A stretch of 64,000 nt of DNA from Neurospora intermedia (Eukaryota; Ascomycota; Sordariomycetes; Sordariales; Sordariaceae). Where the stretch lies: positions 620,001 through 684,000 of the forward strand of contig BTPP01000005.1 of the NCBI GenBank assembly GCA_037102815.1, written 5' to 3'. Below are positions 56,950-64,000 of the stretch, one piece after another. The notes beneath the pieces are model-generated. The model was given only the letters and a program-made list of their open reading frames with translations, made no database searches and was not told the origin of the DNA. Every line of letters begins with the position of its first letter. Within the stretch, counting starts at the first letter, position 1. Position numbers and translations under genes: made by a program.

Positions 56950-58179
56950 ATGCAACAACTCCCCTGCGGCTGCTGCCGCGTCGGCCGCCGCAATTGCATC
57001 GAGCCCAACTGCCCCCGCGAGTCCGAAATTTCCCAAAACAACCTCTTCTTCTGCCCCGTCGCCCGCGAGCGCAACCTCCACCGCACCGGCGAACCCGAAC
57101 TCTGTCCCGTCGAGTTACCCGCGGCCAGCTACACGCAGATTGTCCCCACAGGGAGATGTACTAAGCATCGGAAAGAGATGGAGGATAATTTGCAGAGAAA
57201 GAAAAAGAGGGAGCAAAAAGAAAAGGAGAAGAGGAGGAGGGAGTTGGAACTGGAGAGGGAAAAAGAGGAGAGGGAGAGGAGGAGAGTTAGTAATTTGGGC
57301 TCGATTCGGGAGGGGGTGGTTGAGACTGGGAATGGTACAGGGAGTGGGAGGGGGAGTGGGATGGATGCGAACGAGTTGTTGCATTTGGATGCGGTGCTGG
57401 ATGCCCGTGAGAGGGCGAGAAGTACGCAAGGTGTGGAGGTGGAGCGGGGTGTGGAAGTGGTGCGTGAGAGTGGGCTGGGGTGGGTGGATGAGGGGTTGGA
57501 GAACTTGACGATGGATGGGGAGAGGGAAAAGGGGGAAGAGGATAAAAAAGAAAAAGAAGAAAAGGATCAAAAGGAGGAAAAGGAACAAGTGGCAAAGTGG
57601 AACTACAGGACGAAGGAAGACAGGGAGAAAACGTACAAAGAAAAAGGTAAGGAAGAGAGAGAGAGAATGGAGAGAGCAAGGAAAAGGTACACTGGCATTG
57701 ATGCCTTGGGGAAAGTCAAAGCGGCAACGGCAATGTTGGAAGAAATGGTAGCAAAGGAGTGGGAAGACGAAGATGCCAGAGATGATGGTAATATAGGAAT
57801 GGCTGGAGCGTGGAGAGACTCGGAAGCACGGAGAGTCTCAGAGGCACTCCGGCGTCGTAGAAATGAGACGAACCGGGAGTTGAGCTCATTGATGGCTAAC
57901 CGTAGTGTTTCCGGGAACTCCATGCTCCGACCCGCTGGCGACCGACCGGCCAGGGGTGAGGCACGGAGAGTCTCGGGGTCGCTGCGACGTCATGGGAACG
58001 AAGCTGACCCTAACATAAGCTCAGTTGTGACTGGCCATTCGAGTAGGAGTGTCTCTGGGAACTCAGTGGCCCGACAGGCTGGGGGTGCTAGACCCGCCGG
58101 GGGTGCCTATGAGGACGTTGATGATGAGGTCAACAAAAGGGTGGATGAGGATGGGGGTGATTTGTATAATATGAATTAG
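56950..58179 (+). CDS. Cys-rich, coiled-coil protein with internal duplication (409 aa), unknown function
   Basis: Single exon. The first 72 residues have eight Cys, beginning CGCC and ending GRCTKH, a possible zinc-binding module. Residues 75-115 are a very charged helix (KKKREQKEKEKRRRELELE), and another charged segment (about 195-240) has repeated KE units; both should form coiled coils. Near the C-terminus a unit starting EARRVS and containing RSVSGNS occurs twice (about 287-335 and 338-382), a clear tandem duplication. No signal peptide or membrane helix. I do not know the family; the Cys module resembles N-terminal regions of uncharacterised Pezizomycotina proteins. Purine-rich coding strand throughout. 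Confidence 0.75.
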   Translation: MQQLPCGCCRVGRRNCIEPNCPRESEISQNNLFFCPVARERNLHRTGEPELCPVELPAASYTQIVPTGRCTKHRKEMEDNLQRKKKREQKEKEKRRRELELEREKEERERRRVSNLGSIREGVVETGNGTGSGRGSGMDANELLHLDAVLDARERARSTQGVEVERGVEVVRESGLGWVDEGLENLTMDGEREKGEEDKKEKEEKDQKEEKEQVAKWNYRTKEDREKTYKEKGKEERERMERARKRYTGIDALGKVKAATAMLEEMVAKEWEDEDARDDGNIGMAGAWRDSEARRVSEALRRRRNETNRELSSLMANRSVSGNSMLRPAGDRPARGEARRVSGSLRRHGNEADPNISSVVTGHSSRSVSGNSVARQAGGARPAGGAYEDVDDEVNKRVDEDGGDLYNMN

Positions 58180-58368
58180 GGAGATAGTGTAGTTTGGTAT
58201 TAGCGTAGTTTAATTAAGCTCAAGATTCTGACGGTACGTCCACTGTCATCGGTGGATGAGTCTTGGTGTTGCATGTTTATGCTGCGCTGCGTCTGCGATT
58301 ACTACCGACACCCAATCTACAAGTGAATATAGGGTCTGGGCTCGGTTGTTAAAAACATCCAATAACAA
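58180..58368. other. Intergenic
   Basis: No gene seen. Confidence 0.5.
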
Positions 58369-58458
58369 GGGCCGCTGGTCTAGTGGTATGATTCTCGCTT
58401 AGGGTTCAATCCTGAGCATTCTTGCGAGAGGTCCCGGGTTCAATCCCCGGGTGGCCCC
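58369..58458 (+). tRNA. tRNA-Pro (anticodon AGG) with an 18-nt intron
   Basis: Acceptor GGGCCGC pairs with GTGGCCC (one G-T wobble), discriminator C. The D-arm contains TCTAGTGGTATGA, the anticodon stem CTCGC/GCGAG, anticodon AGG. The intron at 58405-58422 follows position 37 and contains CCT that can pair with the AGG anticodon. T-arm CCGGG-TTCAATC-CCCGG. A T5 run follows about four bases on as terminator. Confidence 0.95.
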
Positions 58459-59033
58459 ATTCTTTTTCGTCTTTTTTATGCCTAATCCTTTAACAAATCC
58501 TTCCATTATTTATTCAGTCCGTTCTTGTTCCATCTCATCAATCTTTTTTGTAAGTAGCAATCGCTTAAGCTTCTTTTTTTTTCATTTTGCTTTTAGAGAA
58601 TTGTGTAAAATGCGTAAATTATAGTAGCATGGTACGAGGAAAGATGCTAACGAGGACCGATATATCGCACGCTTGCAACGAACGTACACTACTAAGTTTA
58701 TGGCTGTCAGTCAAATTAGTTAAACATGGAAAGAGTTTATGAATCACCAATAATAAACCAATCTTGCCGACGTACATTATCTAGCTCACAACTTCTTTTT
58801 CCACCCTTGGAATGTATCCGGGCGTTCTCATCCTCCGCATCATCCACCCTTTCCGTTACAATTGTCATAGGGCTGACAAAACCTTTTCTCGACTGTACCC
58901 TTCTAGTAGTTTACAGTCTTCCCTTGCTCTCTTCGTCAAATATGGCATTTCAACAATTACACGACTGCTCGCTGTACCAGAGTCATACAGTTGACATTGT
59001 CGATCCTAGCAGCAGCTCTGCACTTAGATTGAT
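58459..59033. other. Intergenic
   Basis: Between tRNA-Pro and the 3' end of the protease-like gene. A 126-codon frame 58726-59106 overlaps the last protease exon on the other strand and lacks bias. Confidence 0.5.
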
Positions 59034-60732
59034 TCATGCCACAATAGGCGTAAAGCAGTCTGAGAACCTCACTGTTACGTCGCTTGACCTAAGACCACTA
59101 ATCTGACCTATCGTCTCCAAACCTTCCACCTCCGAGTGATCAGAGAATGCCGTGTAGTAAGGCTGGCCAAAGGCAAGCTCAAAATCTTGGTCGTCCTTTG
59201 TCAGCAGGTGCGAGGATCGCCCACAGTGCTGTCCTACCGGCACAGCCGTCTTGCTCTCTTGGTCAACAACTGCATTATCCCACATCTGTCAGTATCGCTC
59301 CATGATTTATCGATTTGTAATCGGATTTCACTTACTGAACCATGTAGCGCCGCAGTCCCCAGGCTCGCTGATTACGGGCTTCTTACCTTCCGGAACAGGG
59401 GAGACGATGGAGAACTGCTTTTCGCTTGCCCCACCGAGTACTCCCCACGTCCAACCGGTCTTGAACCCCTTCTTAAACATCATCATCGAGGGAACATGTT
59501 GCTTCAGTATAATCTTCTGCAGAAATGAATGACTGGCGCAGCGTTTAGAGACTCCAAGGAAGCCCTTCATTGCCTCCCTCGCCGATTGGAGAAACCATGC
59601 GTCGTATACAGAATTGTCACCTAGCATGATAAGTCAGTGTACGTCGTTGCCTAATGCGCCAAAGAAGGGGAAACAAAGGTGGAACCTATATGGGAATCAT
59701 AAGTCACAATGGGTGAAAAGATGGCTTTACCTATGTTCTGAAAGAATTTTACAAAATCCATTACATCCAGTGGTTCGACAGGTGAGTTCAGGGACGCCGG
59801 GATCTTCGCAATGGCTAGGTCGAAGACATTGTAGTCCAGTGTCCGGTAAATCTGACTGGATCCCTGCGCCAAGATCAGAAACTTCTCCATCTTGCACTTG
59901 ACAACACATTCACCCGCCAAGCAGTCTTGACATTGCTTTCCATTGTCAGCGGGCACACATGCCAACAAGAAGTTCTTGCTACTGCCGTGAGTTTTGCTGT
60001 CAAATTGTTAGTTCATTTGTCTTCCTCGAAGTCACATTTAGCTTGTCGCTTCGAGACGCCGACAAGACGCCACGGTTGCGTGCTCCGAAGGGAACTTACA
60101 CGGGTCTGACACCCTTTTTCACGGATACTTTATAGTCCCAGTCAAAACCATGCGCCACCAGAACCGCCCACTGCTCGGACTCTCGATATCGAAATATCAG
60201 TCCGAGACTAACGCGGCCGGTGTCGACCTTGATCTTCGTTTCGTCGGGATTGTTTGGATCCGTGGCCCGGCCGCCAATAAGAGCTCTGAGACATGAGCCC
60301 ACGCAAATCTCGAGCCTCGTGGTATCGCGAGCCTTGACAATCACGTCGAGTGTTTCGGGGTGAGTCGTGGAGAGCTTGTATTGCCAGCGAAGCGGATTTG
60401 ACGATGGAGTTTGCCAATCGGACACTGCCACAGAGTTTGGTGTTTTGTCACAATAGACCTCGATAACGGTACGACCTATGTCATATGGATTCAGTCCATC
60501 ATTTCTGCTGTTTTCTTTTTGCTTTACACATACCTTGGGTGGTGGTGTCGAATGAATTGTTGGCTACACCGACGGCATAATGTGCAGCGCCAGCACCGGT
60601 GAGGCTGGCCCAAGACTTTAGCTCAGATGCAAATCCACGCTCCTTCAGCACGTTCTCCAGCTTAGCTACGGAGCTGACCGGCTGAGCGCTGCTCTTCTGA
60701 AGCACGTCGTTGACGGAGATGGAAGAAGTCAT
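59034..60732 (-). CDS. Trypsin-fold protease-like protein with Cys at the nucleophile position
   Basis: Five exons on the minus strand, 60732-60534, 60475-60100, 59996-59731, 59620-59336 and 59269-59034, join in frame to 453 aa. Introns are 58, 103, 110 and 66 nt. The last acceptor is the GCAG at 59270, beyond a nearer AG, and is needed to keep the frame. The N-terminal 90 residues are helical and unassigned. The rest fits a chymotrypsin-like fold: His175 in VLVAHGF, Asp251 in VFDLAIAKI, the TGWTWG strand, and C370 in PGDCGATW where GDSG is expected. Relatives with GDSG-A-x-(V/W) are common in fungi. Either it is a Cys protease of this fold or an inactive relative. It is divergent from the stonustoxin-like gene, 2 kb apart. 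No signal peptide, so it is probably cytosolic. The family call rests on motifs only. Confidence 0.72.
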
Positions 60733-62714
60733 TGTTACAAATAAAGGTAATCAGCAAGGCAAATACAAGGTGAAGGGACACTTGACTCTTGTGTGATTAT
60801 GCACACTCAAGATTCGAAGGCTCGAGACTCTTTGATAATAAAATCTCAAAACCATCAAATGTTGATGGTGTTGATGAATTATGCAGAAACTTGTGTGCCA
60901 CACGTTAACTTGTGTTTCTTTCTCACATTTCCTGTTGCCATCGAGAAGTGTTCAGCCAGCCTCGGATCGCTTGTCTTCACGAGATGCGGGAATCTACTCA
61001 ACTCCTGATGCGCTAAAGAAGGTAATGTGATAGCTGAAGAGCTCTTGTCAAGTTGAATTGGGACATGACTTTCCGGAACAGGCGCTTACGGAGTAGCATC
61101 ATCACCGGACACCCCGTAGCTGGCTGCAGACCGAGGCGCGTGATGAAGAACGGAACGCGTAAGCCATCAAGAGACTACCTAACAGACTCTAGTGTGCCTG
61201 CCCAAACCTCGGGGCGACGGGCACCTTCGCCCGAATTCAGTTGAGAACTGGCGCGGCAAGAGGCGGGCTGGAGCGGAGGGACCGGCCCCGGCGGTCGGAC
61301 TTGTGTGGCGCTCACCGGTAGTCGTTAGTGTCTGCATGTTGACTCAATTGTTGCAGCGCCTAGGTTGCGAGCCCAGAACATCACGGTCTCGTCTCCGCTA
61401 CTGGACGTTATGCGCATTTACTCTGCGGCCGTTGTCGCTGGTTGCAGCCACCGCCGCCGCTTGTTACCAGAACGGCGAGCTCAGCTGCTCGGAAGCACGG
61501 AGGCTGACTAGCCCGAGGTTAGTAGTTTGCGGGCCAGGGGACCAATTCGTAGGCTTGTTGCAGTGTTGTGTCCATATTGCGGTTGATGAGGAAGCCTGCA
61601 TTAGCACTATTCGACGCCATTGGCTTCTTGCCTCCAATGAGCATGTGGGCATCGAGCTGGATGATGCAGGTCTCAACGAATGGGAAGGTGCAATGGGGCG
61701 CATGGATTCTGGTGTGCAGTATCTAATCGTGGGTCACGGTAGTAAACGGGCCGTTACTGGGTAGTTAATCTGATCAACCAACCCACTCCCTCTGATTCTC
61801 TCCTTCAACCGTGAGCAACACCACGAGTGGCTGCAGAATCTCGACCTGCCATGAAGATCTCCGCAAATCTAGACCCACGGTACCTCAGGTGTGCGTTTTC
61901 GCTTGAGGCTTGAATCAACTACACCTTACATACCATTCAGCTGACCTCAAACCACCAGCCCAGGGAGCAAACAGTTGCAACTTCGCCTGCGTTCACGGCC
62001 TAACGACACTTGAAGTATGCAAGCATCTGACTCTACAACACTACCCCCTAGTATCTGGACTATTGGAACTTCAGCCGCTGGCCCGCTGCCCGCTATCGCC
62101 AAAAGGCCAAGGCTCACTCTCCTCCATCATGACCGGCCGGGATGTTTTCCTCTTCCAAGACCCACGTGTGTCTTCGGCTCAGGAGCGATTCATTGCCCGT
62201 GGCTTCTGTGAAACGCAGGGACTCTCACGCCACTTCTTCAAGTTCCTCTAGCTTCCAGATCATCATGGACACAGCCATGAATGCACACTCGGCTGAACTA
62301 TTCAGTGTAGGGGATCTCTTTTGGGTTGGGCGGCAGCTGCTCAGCTTGCCACATGCGTTCAATTTGGGAAGGCACGAATAAACTAAGGTTTCAATGTCAT
62401 ACAATATCTACAAGGAAAGAAACATCTTGCCTGGTTGGAGCATGGAGATGGAGCATCGGAGCTGACTCGATGGTCGCTCGGATGGTGGCAGGATCAGGGA
62501 CCATCCGGTATCATGGAGTTTTGACCTTTTAAGTCAATGTTTCTTCCCGAATATCCTCAGGTTCGATCTCTTCACTTCACTCAGCATCAATTAAGCCATA
62601 CCTCTATCGACGGTTCTTTTTCTCAACATCATCACTTCTCATCTTGCTAAGTCAGTTCGGATATCCATTCAACTCCATGCCTACCTCCGCTGACCAAGAA
62701 TAGAACCAGACACG
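60733..62714. other. Shared divergent 5' region of the protease-like and stonustoxin-like genes
   Basis: No supported gene. The 190-codon frame 61192-61764 opens with GTG and lacks a family signature. Confidence 0.5.
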
Positions 62715-64000
62715 ATGGGTGCAATCAACGGCAGTGCCAACGAGGTATACGCTCTTCAGCCAGCTCTCGGGCAGAACATCCAGCTCGGGGCGCTGTACGA
62801 CGCTCGCAGCCGGCAGTTCTTCAGCGGCTTCTCGCTTTGGAAAGACTCGGAAGTGAATGCCACACAGGCTGTCGACGACAAGAAGGTCCAAAGCGCCGAT
62901 TATCGGTTCACATACTCGCTCGACGAGGCCCGAAGCGACAATTCGCTCAACATTGAGGGATCTTTGGCTCTGGATCTCAAGGCTTTCAGCGCCGAGGGAT
63001 CAGCAAAGTATCTGAACGAGAAGAAGTCGAGCAAGCACGAGGCTCGACTCAACGTGTCTTGCACTATTGAGCGCAGAACACGCCGCATTCCCATGGAGGT
63101 TCTTTCCAACATGACGTACGAGAAGCAGCTCGATAGTCCTTTCTACACCCACTTTGTCTCCGAAGTGGTTGAGGGCGCGAGCGCAACGCTCACCTTCGCC
63201 CGTTCCTGCTCGTCGGAAGAAGAAGCCAAGGAGATTACAGGCGAGCTCAAGATCAAGGTCGTCTCGATCCCCGTCAGCGGAAGTGCGAAGGTTGAGTTCA
63301 AGGAGGGGTCCGAGAAGCTCATGGAGAACGTCAAGATCTCGTACAGCGGCGCCATGGCGGAGAATGTCGCCAGCCTCGAAGACGCCCAACGAGTTGCCAA
63401 GGAGATGCCCTCAAAGCTCATGACGCAGATGAATACGCTCAAGTACAAGCTGCTGCCGCTCTCCCTCCTCGACAGCAAGGCGAACAAGCTGATCCGCAGC
63501 ATCGATACCGGCCTCCTCACCAAGACTGCTGAAGCTCTCAAGGCAGGAAACGAGGCTACATTGTCGCTGAAGGAAATTGCAGCGGATGAAGTGTTCCAGA
63601 AGACCTTTCCCTCCATCCGAAAGCAGATCTCAAACTTCCAAAACGCATTTGCCGCGGCTGATACCGACTTCACGTCGCAAGTCCGAGATTTGTTGCCAGA
63701 GCTGCGGGATGGCAACACCAATGCCAACGAGAAGATTGCCGAGCTGGTGAAGGTCGTTGGCCTTCATTCACGACGCACTGAAATTGCCCAGCAATTCGTC
63801 ACCGCCAAACAAAATGAAGCCCTCATTCTTCGCCAGACAGTTGCTGCCTTGTTGGCCGACAAGTTCGAGGATCATCTGGGAGGACTCAAGAGCGGAAGCC
63901 TGGTCGACGCTGCGCCCCCCCGCCTGTTGCTGTCCATTGGAGGCGGTGCCATTGGCGTACCCACGCATCCACTCCAGACAAGTCTCGCGTCAGCTTCTCT
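62715..64000 (+). CDS. Stonustoxin-like (SNTX/MACPF-related) protein, 5' part
   Basis: ATG 62715 opens a frame that stays open to the window edge, 428 residues visible. The start has PALGQNIQLGALYDARSR then FFSGFSLW, the typical opening of the stonustoxin/verrucotoxin family. NIEGSLALDLKAFSAEGSAKYL follows at 79-100. YTHFVSEVVEGA (144-155) resembles the MACPF signature, Y/W-G-T/S-H-F/Y then six residues and G-G. Residues about 260-400 are helical, like the FAT-like region that follows the MACPF-like domain in that family. The tail begins a new Gly-rich segment (LLLSIGGG) where a thioredoxin-like domain would come. In fish the proteins form pores in pairs; fungal members are uncharacterised, so toxicity is not implied. 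No signal peptide is seen, so the protein is likely cytosolic. Codons are strongly C/G-ending. Confidence 0.75.
   Translation, partial: MGAINGSANEVYALQPALGQNIQLGALYDARSRQFFSGFSLWKDSEVNATQAVDDKKVQSADYRFTYSLDEARSDNSLNIEGSLALDLKAFSAEGSAKYLNEKKSSKHEARLNVSCTIERRTRRIPMEVLSNMTYEKQLDSPFYTHFVSEVVEGASATLTFARSCSSEEEAKEITGELKIKVVSIPVSGSAKVEFKEGSEKLMENVKISYSGAMAENVASLEDAQRVAKEMPSKLMTQMNTLKYKLLPLSLLDSKANKLIRSIDTGLLTKTAEALKAGNEATLSLKEIAADEVFQKTFPSIRKQISNFQNAFAAADTDFTSQVRDLLPELRDGNTNANEKIAELVKVVGLHSRRTEIAQQFVTAKQNEALILRQTVAALLADKFEDHLGGLKSGSLVDAAPPRLLLSIGGGAIGVPTHPLQTSLASAS

Noticed and set aside
61192-61764. 190-codon frame between the protease-like and stonustoxin-like genes
   Set aside because: Starts with GTG, mixed composition with many Cys and Arg, no signature.

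Overview
The window is nuclear DNA from a filamentous ascomycete, most likely a Sordariomycete and possibly of the Neurospora/Sordaria/Podospora kind. The genes carry short introns of 53 to 124 nt with GTRAGT donors and CTRAC-like branch sites. tRNA genes lie singly and two of the three have introns. Gene families are typically fungal: HeLo-NACHT, HET-like tail, Alt a 1-like secreted protein, PTH11/rhodopsin-like membrane protein, P450 and an allantoate-type transporter. Intergenic DNA is long and holds G and A homopolymers. Genus-level placement is inference.

Left part (1-21 kb). A HET-like protein tail lies at the edge. It is followed by a small secreted AA1-like protein, a secreted amidase-signature hydrolase (minus), a seven-helix rhodopsin-like membrane protein (minus), an F-box protein whose start and F-box lie in different frames (minus), tRNA-Gly(TCC), and a convergent pair made of a five-exon P450 (plus) and an anion:cation symporter MFS transporter (minus).

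Middle (21-45 kb). A non-coding stretch holds an array of divergent 233-271 bp tandem repeats. It runs up to an orphan coiled-coil gene. A mitochondrial-type DnaJ-C28/DUF1992 protein and an intron-containing tRNA-Met(CAT) follow. Next comes a 7.7 kb gene-poor stretch with a 49-base G run, then a 663-aa conserved proline-rich protein, an ARMH3/DUF1741 protein and the mitochondrial Fe-S assembly protein ISA1.

Right part (45-64 kb). This holds MGS1/WRNIP1 (UBZ4 plus AAA+), a HeLo-NACHT NLR-like protein with a C-terminal membrane helix encoded by two extra small exons, a tentative three-exon 84-aa protein, an inorganic pyrophosphatase with an acidic tail, a Cys-rich coiled-coil protein with an internal duplication, and tRNA-Pro(AGG). 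At the right edge a trypsin-fold protease-like gene (minus) is divergent from a stonustoxin/MACPF-like gene (plus, cut by the edge). In the protease the nucleophile position is Cys.

The most interesting region is 48.7-64 kb. An NLR-like receptor, a protease-like protein and a pore-former-like protein lie close together. This recalls the protease-plus-gasdermin allorecognition pairs of fungi, but joint function here is inference. All spliced models were built by hand from splice signals and checked only for reading-frame continuity.
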